Assembly (NCBI GenBank): GCA_965371445.1
Contig: CBDUYN010000001.1
Location: 1 to 64,000, forward strand
Origin: DASWIG01 sp965371445
GTDB lineage: Bacteria > Acidobacteriota > Thermoanaerobaculia > Multivoradales > J023
Length of the DNA: 64,000 nucleotides
Reading direction: 5' to 3'
The translations under genes and the position numbers were made by a program. Shown in pieces: positions 21,742 to 31,641 of the stretch (its first letter is position 1; the number at the start of each line of letters is the position of its first letter). The notes beneath the pieces are model-generated. The model was not told the origin of the DNA. It made no database searches and was given only the letters and a program-made list of their open reading frames with translations.

Positions 21742-23544
21742 CTAGACCGTCTCGGCCTCGCGTGCGATCCCGATGGCGAGCCGCGACGCGATCCGCCGGT
21801 TCTGCTCCACCGCTCCGTGGGGCTCGACAACCGCCTCGACGAGCGTCACCCCCCCGGTGGCGAGCGCTTCTCTCAGCGCCTCGGTCAGCGCCTCACGCCC
21901 CTCCACGCGGACGTGGGGAAGGCCATAGACCGCCGCCGCCGCCGCCAGGTCCGCGGTGTGGGGCGTGGTCCAGCGCTCGAAATCCGCTGCCGAGACCTTC
22001 GGATGCGAGGCGAGCGGCAGCATCTCGAAGATCCGCCCGCCCCGGTTTTGGACGACGACGACGGCGAGCGGCCCTTCGACCCACCGTGCCGTCGAGAGCC
22101 CGGAAAGGTCGTGCAGGAAGCTGAGGTCGCCGAGCAGCAGGATCGTCGGCCGTCCCGACGCCACGGCGGCACCGCAGGCCCCCGAGACGATGCCGTCGAT
22201 TCCTGAGGCACCGCGCTGCGACGCCACGAGAAGGGGCTTCCCCCCACCGCGGGTCCAAGCGTCGAGCCGACGGATCGGCAAGCTGTTGCCGACGACGAGA
22301 AGGCCGTCGCGGGGCAACGCCGCCACCGCGTCGCGGGGCAACGCGCCCTCCGTCAAGGCGGCGTCCGTGGACAGCTCGTCCTCGAGCAGGGCCTCGGCGA
22401 GCTCGTCCGCCCGCTTCCACGACCGCGCCCAGTCGCTCGTCCGACGAGGCGTGCCGAGCAGCCCCTTGAGCGCCCCGAGCGTCTCGCCGACGTCCGCGGC
22501 CAGGATCCCGGTCGCCGTCGAAGCCGGATCGTTCCATCCGTGGGGGGAGAGGACCCAATGCGGGGCCCTCTCGTTCGACTCGACATATCGTTGCCAGGCG
22601 GCGGTCGTCGGGGCGCGTCCGATCTGGATGACGAGCTCCGGACGGTGGCGCCGGCAAAAGCCCTCGTCGCCGAGGAGGAAGGGATAGCTGTCGACAAAGA
22701 GCGCGCTTTCCTCACGCCGGGTACGAAACCGCATCTGGCTCGCGGCGTCGGCGAGCACCGGGTAGCCCGACGCTCGCGCGACTTCGAAGAGCGCATCGTA
22801 GGCTTCGGCCTGGGAGAGCGGTGCCGGGCCGCAGGCGATGACGCCTCGTTCCACCTGGCCGAGGAGCGCCGCGAGCTCGCCGACGGCGCCGGCCGGCGGC
22901 ACGAGCCGTGGCGGCGTGGCCACGACAGCGGCGCGGCGGCGCAACGCGCCGAGGTGCGCGGTGAGCGCCTCGTCGAGCTCGCCGTCAACCGGCGGCTCCA
23001 GGGGCTTCTTGGCCGGCGCGTTCAGGTGCACGGCCCCGGGCCGCGGGTGGAGGGTGGCGAAAACCGCCTGCGCCGCGACACGCCGCAGGGCGCGCAACGC
23101 GAGCGGTGCCGGGTCCGGCGCACCGAGGTCGGCGAAGAAGCGGACGTGGTCGCCGAAGAGCTTCAGCTGATCGATGGTCTGGTTGGCGCCGCAGCCGCGG
23201 AGCTCCTGGGGGCGATCCGCCGAGACGACGAGGAGCGGCAGATAAGACGCCGAGGCCTCGATCACCGCCGGCAGGTAGTTGGCCGCCGCGGTCCCCGAGG
23301 TACAGAGCAGGAGCGACGGCCGCGACGTCGCCCGCGCCTGGCCGAGGGCAAAAAAAGCTGCCGACCGCTCGTCGACGACGTCGTAGACGCGGAGCTCCGG
23401 ACGCTCGATCGCCGCCAGCACGAACGGAGTCGAGCGAGAGCCGGGAGAGAGGACGACGTCGCGGACTCCGGCCTCGCTGAAGCTCTCGAGCAGAAGCCGC
23501 GCCCACTCGCTCTGGAGCGCCCCCGAGGGGCTCGCCGACGACAT
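21742..23544 (-). CDS. menD: SEPHCHC synthase MenD
   Basis: 600 residues, a thiamine-diphosphate enzyme that joins 2-oxoglutarate to isochorismate in menaquinone synthesis. Visible blocks: SPGSRSTPF at the N-terminus, VDERSAAFFALG with the catalytic glutamate, TSGTAAANYLPAVIEA, SADRPQELR, and the diphosphate-binding GDLSFLHDL...QNRGGRIFEML. Full length for the family. No other men genes are in the window. It is upstream of a Ser/Thr kinase gene on the same strand. Confidence 0.95.
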   Translation of the reverse strand: MSSASPSGALQSEWARLLLESFSEAGVRDVVLSPGSRSTPFVLAAIERPELRVYDVVDERSAAFFALGQARATSRPSLLLCTSGTAAANYLPAVIEASASYLPLLVVSADRPQELRGCGANQTIDQLKLFGDHVRFFADLGAPDPAPLALRALRRVAAQAVFATLHPRPGAVHLNAPAKKPLEPPVDGELDEALTAHLGALRRRAAVVATPPRLVPPAGAVGELAALLGQVERGVIACGPAPLSQAEAYDALFEVARASGYPVLADAASQMRFRTRREESALFVDSYPFLLGDEGFCRRHRPELVIQIGRAPTTAAWQRYVESNERAPHWVLSPHGWNDPASTATGILAADVGETLGALKGLLGTPRRTSDWARSWKRADELAEALLEDELSTDAALTEGALPRDAVAALPRDGLLVVGNSLPIRRLDAWTRGGGKPLLVASQRGASGIDGIVSGACGAAVASGRPTILLLGDLSFLHDLSGLSTARWVEGPLAVVVVQNRGGRIFEMLPLASHPKVSAADFERWTTPHTADLAAAAAVYGLPHVRVEGREALTEALREALATGGVTLVEAVVEPHGAVEQNRRIASRLAIGIAREAETV

Positions 23545-23721
23545 GGCCCGCGACTATAGCACCGGCCGGAGCGGTCGGCCGGAGCGGCGCCGCACCTTGC
23601 AGACCCCGCCCTTTGCGGCGATCTCGCTACCATCGGCGAGGGGATGCGTTAATATCGGCCGCGAGCAAGTGGCCGGGCGTCGACGCTTGCCGATTCACCG
23701 CCCGACTGGTTCTAGGATGTG

Positions 23722-24978
23722 ATGATGTCGAGAGTGTTGGAATCGTCCTTCGCCGGCGAGGAAGAGCTGATCACGCATTCCCGCGTCGAGGAGACCATCG
23801 CCCGGCTCCTGACCGGCCAGGTCGACGTGGCCGAGGAATGCGACCTGATCTGGGCCGCGGCGCGGGAAGGAGAGGTCGATTTCCTCTACGCCCTGGCTTG
23901 CGAGCTGGAACGCTCCGAGGCCATGCGGACGAGTCCCCTGGGGATGATCGGGGCGATCTGCTCGCTGGTCAGCGAGATCGAGCAGGCGATCGTCACGGTC
24001 CCGGGAGTGGACGCCGTCGAGGTGCTCTTCGAGCTCGCCAACCTGGAGCAGCGCAACTCCCTCTCCCACGCTCCGGGCCGGGTCGACCGCCGGCGTCTCT
24101 TCACCTCGCGCCTGGTGCTCAACCAGCCTCGCCAGGCGATCCTCGAGGTCATGGCCCGCCACGAGGAGGACCGGCGCATGGAGCCGCTCCTCTTCCTCCT
24201 GGTCCAGGAGCTCGTGGTCCAGGGCTACCAGAAGGAGAGCCCGCTGCTCGAACGGCTGCGCGAGCGCATGTGCGCCTGTGGTCATCCCCTGGGATGGCTG
24301 CCACTCCGGCTGAGCGAGCTTGAGCCGCTGCGGGCCGATCCCCGCCGCACCCGCACCGTCCACCAGTACAAGGTCTACGCGTCCAAGGTCCAGGCTCCCT
24401 GGGGCCCGTGCCCGGCCCGCGCTGCAGCGGCGAGCACGGACGAGCCCAAGGGGAGCCAGATCCGCAACTGGGAGACGACGACCGGCGACGAGCTGGCCCG
24501 GATCAGCTCCGCCGTCCAGAGCTGGCGGGCCGAGTCGAAGGCCAAGGTCGAGGCACGCACCTTCGCTTTGTCCACGGACGTCGCGGCGGAGGAGATCAAC
24601 CGGAACCTGCTTTTCCGCCTCCACACTTTTCGGGCTCTCGACCTGCCCAAGGGACCGCAGGACTTCTCCCACGAGCCCCTCACTCCCGAGCAGACGTTTG
24701 CCATCCTGTTCACCGCGGCCGCCAACGGCGGCGAGCTCAACGAGGGCTGCTTCGGCGCCTACGGCAGGCTGCGGGCCTGGCAGTCGATGGCCGCTTTGGC
24801 CGGCTGCCAGGACTATGCCTCGATCGAGGAGGTGCTGGAGCGTAGCCGCGAGACGAGTTGGTTCTACTTCACCGCCCGCTCGCGCTGGTTCTACGGCATC
24901 GGGGAGGAATTCGGCCTCCTGGCTCTGCGCCCCGGCGGACGGACGCTGGCTCTGCTCGCCGCCACCGACACCGACTAG
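23722..24978 (+). CDS. Unrecognised helical protein (source of a later partial duplication)
   Basis: 418 residues, soluble, largely helical, with many acidic residues and no signal peptide. Blocks such as EVDFLYALACELER, GVDAVEVLFELANLEQRN and GCFGAYGRLRAWQSMAALAG suggest a repeat-like helical fold. I do not recognise the family. It heads a tight plus-strand cluster with a cupin and an M50-like protease. Codons for roughly its residues 203-325 are present again at 28990-29354. Start could be the GTG at 23719 or either ATG just after. Confidence 0.75.
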   Translation: MMSRVLESSFAGEEELITHSRVEETIARLLTGQVDVAEECDLIWAAAREGEVDFLYALACELERSEAMRTSPLGMIGAICSLVSEIEQAIVTVPGVDAVEVLFELANLEQRNSLSHAPGRVDRRRLFTSRLVLNQPRQAILEVMARHEEDRRMEPLLFLLVQELVVQGYQKESPLLERLRERMCACGHPLGWLPLRLSELEPLRADPRRTRTVHQYKVYASKVQAPWGPCPARAAAASTDEPKGSQIRNWETTTGDELARISSAVQSWRAESKAKVEARTFALSTDVAAEEINRNLLFRLHTFRALDLPKGPQDFSHEPLTPEQTFAILFTAAANGGELNEGCFGAYGRLRAWQSMAALAGCQDYASIEEVLERSRETSWFYFTARSRWFYGIGEEFGLLALRPGGRTLALLAATDTD

Positions 24979-24979
24979 T

Positions 24980-25015
24980 GATTTCCCCCCTCGTTCCCCT
25001 CAAGGGGACGGTGAG
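24980..25015. repeat. Dispersed short GC-rich repeat, copy 3
   Basis: The reverse complement reads ACCGTCCCCTTGAGGGGAA then a G-run and GAAATCA, the closest relative of the copy at 9466-9500. It fills the gap between two genes. Confidence 0.55.
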
Positions 25016-25026
25016 GCCACGCCTTG

Positions 25027-25365
25027 ATGGAAGCCGGACAGATCTTCGCCAACGTCGTCGCCAGCGCGGCGGAGGAGAGCTCCGACGAGATCCTCCGCCG
25101 TGGACCGCTCCGGATCGAGCGGATCGTCTCCTGCGGCCAGGCCTCGCCGCCGGGCTTCTGGTACGACCAGGACGAGGGCGAGTGGGTCCTCGTCCTGCGC
25201 GGCCGGGCGGGTCTGGAGATCGAGGGCCGCGACGGTGTCTTCGAGATGGGCCCCGGCGACTACGTCGACTTACCGGCCCACTGCCGTCACCGAGTGGCGT
25301 GGACGGCCGAGGACGAGCCGACCGTCTGGCTGGCGGTCTTCTACAGCGGGGCGAGCGCGCCGTGA
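25027..25365 (+). CDS. Cupin-fold protein
   Basis: 112 residues, a single cupin domain. Blocks GFWYDQDEGEWVLVLRGRAGLEI and FEMGPGDYVDLPAHCRHRVAW are the two cupin motifs; metal-binding positions include Glu in GEW and His in HCRHRV, with the first His pair replaced. Similar small cupins bind metals or act in mannose or phosphate metabolism, but the job is unknown here. Its stop overlaps the GTG start of the protease gene by four bases (GTGA). Confidence 0.85.
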   Translation: MEAGQIFANVVASAAEESSDEILRRGPLRIERIVSCGQASPPGFWYDQDEGEWVLVLRGRAGLEIEGRDGVFEMGPGDYVDLPAHCRHRVAWTAEDEPTVWLAVFYSGASAP

Positions 25366-26081
25366 CGAAGAGCGAAGCTCCTCCGGACGTCTCACCCGAG
25401 TTTCCACAAGCCCGGGTGGTGCTGCTCATAAGCCTCGCCATGACGCTCGTCCTCTATTTTGTGCCACAGCTCGTCCTCCTCTCCTACCCCTTCCTGCTGC
25501 TCTCGACGCTCGCCCACGAAATGGGCCACGGCTTGACGGCGCTCGTCGTCGGCGCCAGCTTCGAGCGCCTCGAGATCTGGAGCGACGGATCCGGCGTCGC
25601 CACCTGGAACGGCGAGCTCGGACGCCTGGGCCTGGCTCTCGTGGCAGCGGGAGGGCTCGTCGGCCCGGCGGTCGCCGCCGGCGTCGCCTTCCTCGCCGGA
25701 CGCACCGTCCGCGGCGCCCGCGTCTGCCTGGCCGCCATGACGGCGCTGCTCGTCGTCGTCGAGGTCCTGGTGGTGCGGGGCCTTTTCGGTTTCCTCTTCG
25801 TCGCGCTCGTCGTCGCCGTCTGCGCTCTCGTCGCCTGGAAGGGCTCGGGCGAGGTGGTGCAGCTCTGGCTCGTCTTCCTGGCGCTTCAACTCGCCTTGAG
25901 CGTCTTCTCGCGCGGCGAGTACCTCTTCACCGCCGTCGCCGAGACCGGCGCCGGCACGATGCCGTCCGACACCGGCGTCATCGCCTCCGCCCTCTTCCTG
26001 CCCTACTGGTTCTGGGGAGCGCTCTGCGGGGCGTTCTCGGTGACGGTCGTCGCCCTGGCCGTCAAAGCCTACTGGCGGTAG
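25362..26081 (+). CDS. M50B-like membrane metalloprotease
   Basis: 239 residues with six or so membrane helices. The zinc motif HEMGHGL lies in the second helix, as in the M50B-like family (relatives of site-2 proteases without a PDZ domain). A second metal ligand is not obvious. The GTG start at 25362 overlaps the cupin stop, so the two are coupled. The last 48 codons are duplicated at 29574-29720. Confidence 0.82.
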   Translation: MTKSEAPPDVSPEFPQARVVLLISLAMTLVLYFVPQLVLLSYPFLLLSTLAHEMGHGLTALVVGASFERLEIWSDGSGVATWNGELGRLGLALVAAGGLVGPAVAAGVAFLAGRTVRGARVCLAAMTALLVVVEVLVVRGLFGFLFVALVVAVCALVAWKGSGEVVQLWLVFLALQLALSVFSRGEYLFTAVAETGAGTMPSDTGVIASALFLPYWFWGALCGAFSVTVVALAVKAYWR

Positions 26082-26194
26082 GCGGGCCGGGTAAACTCGC
26101 CGGGGTGGCAGGGAAAGCGAGTCTGCCTGGCGCGTGCGACACTCGGATGGGACGCCGAACGTCCTCACCGAGTCCACGACCGATGGAGCCCACC

Positions 26195-26437
26195 ATGCTG
26201 ACCGCCTACGTCAATGCCGCCATGCGCAAGGCCCGCTATGAGGTCCTGGCCGAGAATGAAGGCTCCTTTGGCAGGATCGATGGTCTGGACGGCGTGTGGG
26301 CCAACGCCGAGAACCTCGAGACGTGCCGCGAGGAGCTGCGCGACGTCCTCGAGGAGTGGATTGTCCTGGGTCTTCAAATGGGACACCACATCCCTGAGAT
26401 CGAAGGCCTCTCGCTGAAAATCCGAGAAGTCGCCTGA
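26195..26437 (+). CDS. hicB: HicB-type antitoxin
   Basis: 80 residues in the HicB fold: YEVLAENEGSFGRIDGLDGVWANAENLETCREELRDVLEEWIVLGL. The ATG at 26195 follows GGAG by six bases. The stop overlaps the start of the hicA remnant (TGATG). Its partner is truncated, so this antitoxin may be orphaned. Confidence 0.88.
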   Translation: MLTAYVNAAMRKARYEVLAENEGSFGRIDGLDGVWANAENLETCREELRDVLEEWIVLGLQMGHHIPEIEGLSLKIREVA

Positions 26438-26631
26438 TGCCGACATTCGGCCCGATCAAACACCAGGAACTGATCTCCTGTCTGAGGAAGCTCGGCTTCA
26501 AAGGACCGTACTCGGGATATGCCCGCGCCGACGTGATCAGACCGAGTATGCGATTTCTGCGGAGAACAGCGGTCCTGCGGGTCGAAGGCGACGTCGCTGA
26601 TGCGGCCCGACTGAGCGCCGGTCCGTGCTGA
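26437..26631 (+). pseudogene. hicA: Truncated hicA toxin
   Basis: The first 27 residues (starting MPTFGPIKHQELI, ending GFKGPYSG) are a normal HicA N-terminus. After about 26517 the frame continues into unrelated Arg-rich sequence and the expected His-containing core (the GxH region) and the C-terminal helix are missing. The break coincides with the left edge of the foreign, decayed segment, so recombination or an insertion event removed the rest. Not expected to be an active toxin. Confidence 0.75.
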
Positions 26632-26656
26632 GGCGATCCCGGCTTGCTCCACCTCA

Positions 26657-26953
26657 TTAGGTGCGTCGAACCGCGAGCCGCGCCAAATCTGAGCAGGCCA
26701 CGATTCGGCCCAAGTTCTTCAGCGTGAAAACTTTACCATCGGTAGCAAGAAGAAGCTTCTTCATGTCCTCTCGCCGGACACCGAAACCACGTCCCGCGAC
26801 ACAAGCGATGACCTGGAAGCGGCGATTGCCGGCAGGGACCCCTTGTCGACTCAAGGTGTCGAGGTGCTGAATACGGGTCGCGAAGACAGAGTTCACGAAG
26901 CTGTCGACGTCGGCGGCCAACTCTTCCAGAGTCACTTCAAAAGGATATCTCAT
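26657..26953 (-). CDS. Small hypothetical protein next to the methyltransferase remnant
   Basis: 98 residues. The ATG at 26953 follows GGAGG by five bases and overlaps the 3' end of the methyltransferase remnant. Sequence: RYPFEVTLEELAADVDSFVNSVFATRIQHLDTLSR followed by a compact core and basic end. No family recognised; it may itself be a truncated gene of the methyltransferase locus, since it ends close to the broken hicA. Confidence 0.5.
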   Translation of the reverse strand: MRYPFEVTLEELAADVDSFVNSVFATRIQHLDTLSRQGVPAGNRRFQVIACVAGRGFGVRREDMKKLLLATDGKVFTLKNLGRIVACSDLARLAVRRT

Positions 26954-28917
26954 CATCTCCTCCATAGACAATCTGCGTCTCCCGGATCTCGTCGCTTTGC
27001 CTGGAAGTGTAGAGGTCGGTGGCAAGGTGCTTCTCGATTGCCTCGAAACCCCCTAAAGATTCGGCCTCTCGAGAGACGCGATGGAGTTTCTCGTCCCAAG
27101 GTGCGGCTTGGTCCCACGTAGATTTCAGGCACCATATGACCAGTCGAATGAGGTGGCCGAAGGTCATGCACCGAGCGTCGCCACGTGTTAACTTCACGCC
27201 ACCTTGCCGGAGCAAAGCCAACTCCTCGCCGAGAACCGCGGCAATTCCTTGAGGCTCCCGGGACAGAAAGCGTCTTCAAATTTTTCCTGTCGACCGGCAA
27301 ACGAAGACTGTGTCGATAATGGAGGAGTCGGTGTTGTGGATGTGTATCGAGCCGCCCATTTCTGCGGGGCAAGGGAGTGACGCGCTGCAGGTGAGGCCTG
27401 TATCGAGAATGGCGACGCCTACCGGGTAGTAGGCGTCGATCCGATTGTGATGGTACGTGAATGCGAGAGGAGATCCCGGTTTAAGCGCTGCGGACATTCG
27501 GCAGAAGACCGCCGAGAGGCCGGCAGTAAAATGTGCAAGATCACGTCCCATGGTGACATTCCCAGTCAACTCGTTCGCGCTGCGGGTGGTATGATTGACA
27601 AAAGCGGCATCGTCGCTCCCGACAAGCCGACGGAGCCAGACGTAGCAGAAGTCCATGAGCTCCGCATATTGAACGTTTGCGAAGTAGGGGGGGTCCGTGA
27701 ATACCGCATCGAGACTCGCACGACGAAGCCGCGCCTTGGTAGCACTCGCGCAGGTTAGCTGAACTCTACGGGAGCGACTGTTCCCCCGGCTTTCTCCAAT
27801 CCATTCACCTGCGATCGGTACTTGAATTTTTCTACCTTTTTGATAGAAGATCTCGAAGGGTTCGTCACAGAATTGCTTGGCGCGAATAAATTTCTGTACG
27901 ATGTTCGACCATCCACCGCTGCCAACGTTCGCCCCGGATCGCCAATGACGGATCCCGAGGAGGTTTGACTCGCACTGGACGAGACCTACGGGAAAACCGT
28001 GAACCGAGAAGATGTCGAGAGACTTCAAAGCTGAGACGTCGTAACGGCAGAGCATGTTCTGGTAGCGCAAGAGGTCCGAGAGGTTCGTGGCAAGGGCGTG
28101 GCGAACCTTGTCATCGGCTTGCTCCGAGATCTCCCTGCAGAGATGTTCCAGACCAAAGATCTGTCGATCGTTGAACATCTCGTGATAGCTTTTGTACCCC
28201 CATCGATGTAGTCGGTCGGTTTCGTCACCACGGGGAATCGTGTTCGTAGGGACAAAGCGTGGCTCTAATGACTGCCATTTCTTGGTAATCTCGGTGAGCC
28301 TTCTCTTGTCGGTCGAGTCGGGAACTTTGAAGAAGCGACCCCGGTGATTTGGCTTACAATGCCAGCACTGGTACTCGATAGCGAACATGCGATGGTCGGG
28401 TGGCCCCGATTCCGGATCCGCATAGGTATTGGCCTCGCCACATCGGGGGCAGCTACAGTTGTTGCGCCGTGCGGGTCCGTCAAGGAGTAGGGTCACTCCG
28501 CAATCGCGGCAGCTCCCAGGCTTCTGCCTATCGTCAACTTCGTTGAGTTGGCCACAAGAATGGCAAATCAGGACGTCGGTGGGGTGCCTTCCTCGGCGCG
28601 CCCCCCATGAAAGGATCCGCAATCTTGAGGCCTCGGAAGTCGTGGGCACGAAAGTAGGCGTCCGGAAGCGGCGAAGCCGCGAACTCGGAGAGCAGAAGAG
28701 CTCGAAAGAGCGTCCCGGGCCGGCGGGCGAACCACTTGTGAACTCCGATGATCGGCCTGTAGTTCTGTTGGATCTGCTTCTCCTTGAGCGCCAGCCGCGA
28801 GACGAAGGGCACGTCGAAGGCGCGCTCGATGCCGCCCGGCCCTGCGGTCTCAGGCGGCGGATCTGTCTTCTCAGAGAACAGTGGCAGTTGGAGGAAAGCG
28901 CTCGGAGTCGTGCTCAT
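26937..28917 (-). pseudogene. Decayed DUF1156-type adenine DNA methyltransferase
   Basis: The 5' part (from the ATG at 28917) reads LALKEKQIQQNYRPIIGVHKWFARRPGTLFRALLL...IADPFMGG, the DUF1156 start and methyltransferase motif I. Near 28605 the frame shifts and a large piece is missing: the text resumes at HPTDVLICHSCGQLNEVDD, with zinc-ribbon cysteines, and carries on to the catalytic motif TDPPYFANVQYAEL. At 27276 an in-frame TGA follows DTVFVCRSTGKI, and coding-like sequence continues in the same frame (RRFLSREPQGIAAVLGEEL...) to 26937. GC content is visibly lower than in the neighbours, a sign of transfer. Such methylases belong to phage-defence loci; this copy looks inactive. Confidence 0.8.
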
Positions 28918-28989
28918 CGGGTGCGGAGCCTACCATGCTTGACGTCCAACTTGATCTCGCTCTACTGTGGCACCCGATTCGATTCCCCG

Positions 28990-29720
28990 GCGGGCCGATC
29001 CCTGCCGCACCCGCACCGTCCACCAGTACAAGGTCTACGCGTCCAAGGTCCAGGCTCCCTGGGGCCCGTGCCCGGCCCGCGCTGCAGCGGCGAGCACGGA
29101 CGAGCCCAAGGGGAGCCAGATCCGCAACTGGGAGACGACGACCGGCGACGAGCTGGCCCGGATCAGCTCCGCCGTCCAGAGCTGGCGGGCCGAGTCGAAG
29201 GCCAAGGTCGAGGCACGCACCTTCGCTTTGTCCACGGACGTCGCGGCGGAGGAGATCAACCGGAACCTGCTTTTCCGCCTCCACACTTTTCGGGCTCTCG
29301 ACCTGCCCAAGGGACCGCAGGACTTCTCCCACGAGCCCCTCACTCCCGAGCAGATCTTCGCCCATGTCGTCGCCGGCGCGGCGGAGGAGAGCTCCGACCA
29401 GCCTCCGCCGTGGACCGCTCCGGATCGAGCGGATCGTCTCCTGCGGCCAGGCCCCGCCGCCGGGCTTCTGGTACGACCAGGACGAGGGCGAGTGGGTCCT
29501 GGTCCTGCGCGGCCGGGCGGGTCTGGAGATCGAGGGCCGCGACGGTATCTTCGAGATGGGCCCCGGCGACTACGCCGAGACCGGCGCCGACACGATGCCG
29601 TCCGACACCGGCGTCATCGCCTCCGCCCTCTTCCTGCCCTACTGGTTCTGGGGAGCGCTCTGCGGGGCGTTCTCGGTGACGGTCGTCGCCCTGGCCATCA
29701 AGGCCTACTGGCGGTAGGCG
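28990..29720 (+). repeat. Chimeric partial duplication of the 24.3-26.1 kb cluster
   Basis: Three pieces lie in the same order as in the original cluster with two large internal deletions: 28990-29354 matches 24330-24694, 29351-29573 matches 25039-25263 (with a net two-base loss near 29400), and 29574-29720 matches 25938-26084. The first join lies at a shared CAGA; the second at a shared CG. Only scattered single-base differences separate the copies, so the event is recent. No intact gene results, although long open frames cross the joins. Confidence 0.9.
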
Positions 29721-29761
29721 ACCTCAACCCTCCTCGCGCAGATGAGGCTCGCCGACGGCGT

Positions 29762-30106
29762 TCATGGCCAGCCGAAGGCTTGACGGGCGAGGCCGGCGTC
29801 CTCCGGGTCGAGGTCGAGAGCCGCGACCAAGGCCTCGACCTCGGTGCGGACGTCCCCGCGAAATCCGGGACGGCCGAGAAGGACCTCCCGGGCGTCGTCG
29901 CCGCGGACCGCGTCGTGCTGAAGCGTCTGTAGGTGTGGGCGCCTCTCAGTACGCCAAATGCGGGGATCGATGCGCGGGGATCTGTCTCAGCTCGTCGGGG
30001 GGCGGATCCAATCGTTCTCGAGCCCTTCGACGACGTCGCCCGCGACGGCGAGCGCTCCGAGGGGCCGGCGGCAGCGCTCGGCGGTGCGCACCGCGCAGGA
30101 TGGCGA
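29762..30106 (-). pseudogene. Frameshifted gene remnant
   Basis: The minus strand holds coding-like text split over two frames: RTAERCRRPLGALAVAGDVVEGLENDWIRPP in one, DELRQIPAHRSP in a second, then DPRIWRTERRPHLQTL and GDDAREVLLGRPGFRGDV, EVEALVAALDLDPEDAG back in the first, ending GWP-stop at 29762. The rest of 29721-30181 shows no other gene. Family unknown. Confidence 0.4.
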
Positions 30107-30181
30107 CCATCGGTGGTAGTCTACGGCCGTTCACCCAAGAAACCGCTGAGCAGACCGCGAGGCGACGACCGAGGAGGTCCC

Positions 30182-31456
30182 ATGTCCAAGTTCTTCATCT
30201 CTCTCGCGACCGTGCTCCTGACGCTCGGCCCAGGCATCGCCGTGGCGCAGGCCGACGGGGCCACCTATCTCCACCTTTCCGACATCCACCTCGACCTGAG
30301 CGGCACCACGAGCGACACGGATCCGCAGCTCTGGGCGATCACCAAGGAGAAGCTGGCGTCGATCCTCGGTGGGTCCCACGGCGCCGTCTTCGTGATCTAC
30401 ACGGGCGATCTCCCCGGCCACTATGCCTGTCACACTCCCGACTGTGCCCTCGATCCGAGCCAGGTACCGGCTCATAACTCGAACGTCAAGGCGGTGCTTT
30501 CGGACCTCCACGATCTGGTGAGCGACGCCGGGATTCCGCTGCTCTACATGCCCGGCAACAACGATTCGCTCGCCGGCAACTATTTCTCGTTCACCGACCG
30601 CGCCGGCAAGACCCCCCTTTCCCTGGTGGCGGGTGACGGTTACCCCGCGGTCAACGCCTCCACAACCTGCGGCTCGCCGCCCTGCATGGTCACCGACCCC
30701 GATCCCGCTCTGGGCTTCTACAGCGCCCGCCCGGTGGACGGCCTGCGGGTGATCGCGCTCAACTCGATCATCCTCGGCCGCAAGTACTACGAAGTCGACG
30801 GGAACACCCAGCTCGACGCCGGTAACAAGCAGCTGGATTGGCTCGCCGGCGAGCTTGCCGACGCCCAGGGAAAGGAGAAGGTCCTGATCGCCATGCACAT
30901 CCCGCCGGGCAAGGACGCCTACGCGGTCTCGCACGGCAAGACCGAAACCTGGATGTGGGCGCGCCACCCCGAGGGCGAGGGTGACCAACAACGCGACCAC
31001 ATGGAGCACTGGCTCGACCGCTTCCTCGACCTCATGACGGCACACCGCGACACGGTGATCGGCCTGGCCTACGGACATACCCACATGGACGAGCTACGCC
31101 GGCTCCATGACCGCGCGGGCGACGTGACCGAGGTCGCGGTCGCGGCGCCCGGGATCACCACCAACCACGGCAACAACCCGGGCTTCAAGGTGGTGACCTA
31201 CGACGCGTCCACCAAGGAGATACTCGACTTCGTGACCCTCAATACGAAGCGGGGAAACAAGAGCTGGTGCGACGAGCAGTACGCTTTCTCGACGCTCTTC
31301 GACTGCGCCGGCGAGTCGATCTTTGCCTGCCTGACCAGCGACCGCTACAGCCACACCGCGGCCGTCGACAAGGTTATGGACGAGATCTATACCGTGATGA
31401 ACGGGACGTCGTCGTACGAGACCCAGTCGGGAATCGAGGTCGAGTACGGGCAGTAG
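30182..31456 (+). CDS. Secreted calcineurin-like metallophosphoesterase (acid sphingomyelinase-like)
   Basis: 424 residues. A signal peptide (FFISLATVLLTLGPGIAVAQA) is followed by the metallophosphoesterase motifs: HLSDIHLD, YTGDLPGH, MPGNNDS, MHIPPG and YGHTHMDE. Cysteine pairs (HTPDC, TTCGSPPC, SWCDEQ, TLFDCAGE) suggest disulphides outside the cytoplasm. The overall layout resembles acid sphingomyelinase-type phosphodiesterases. The ATG at 30182 has GAGGAGG upstream. It is transcribed alone. Confidence 0.9.
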   Translation: MSKFFISLATVLLTLGPGIAVAQADGATYLHLSDIHLDLSGTTSDTDPQLWAITKEKLASILGGSHGAVFVIYTGDLPGHYACHTPDCALDPSQVPAHNSNVKAVLSDLHDLVSDAGIPLLYMPGNNDSLAGNYFSFTDRAGKTPLSLVAGDGYPAVNASTTCGSPPCMVTDPDPALGFYSARPVDGLRVIALNSIILGRKYYEVDGNTQLDAGNKQLDWLAGELADAQGKEKVLIAMHIPPGKDAYAVSHGKTETWMWARHPEGEGDQQRDHMEHWLDRFLDLMTAHRDTVIGLAYGHTHMDELRRLHDRAGDVTEVAVAAPGITTNHGNNPGFKVVTYDASTKEILDFVTLNTKRGNKSWCDEQYAFSTLFDCAGESIFACLTSDRYSHTAAVDKVMDEIYTVMNGTSSYETQSGIEVEYGQ

Positions 31457-31641
31457 ACCGGCGCCGAGTCATCAACCCGGCTCCGTCCTCCCAGGTAACG
31501 ACCAAGTGGCGTTTGGCGGTCCTTTGCCGCGTCCCAAAAGCGTCCATTCCCGAAAGGAAAGTCTTTTGCCCGGCGCCACCGCTCGTGGCGCTCGATTCCG
31601 CAGCCAGCTAATTCTGCGGCTCTTCCTCTTGGACGCTCCAT

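Noticed and set aside
27276..27278. In-frame TGA in the methyltransferase as another selenocysteine
   Set aside because: The position (after CRSTGKI) is not a known cysteine site, no GG-loop hairpin follows at the right distance, and the same gene also has a frameshifting deletion. Decay explains it better.
28881..29932. Long fused frames across the chimeric duplication as a new gene
   Set aside because: They arise by joining fragments of known genes with a shifted frame; no start signal or whole domain is present.
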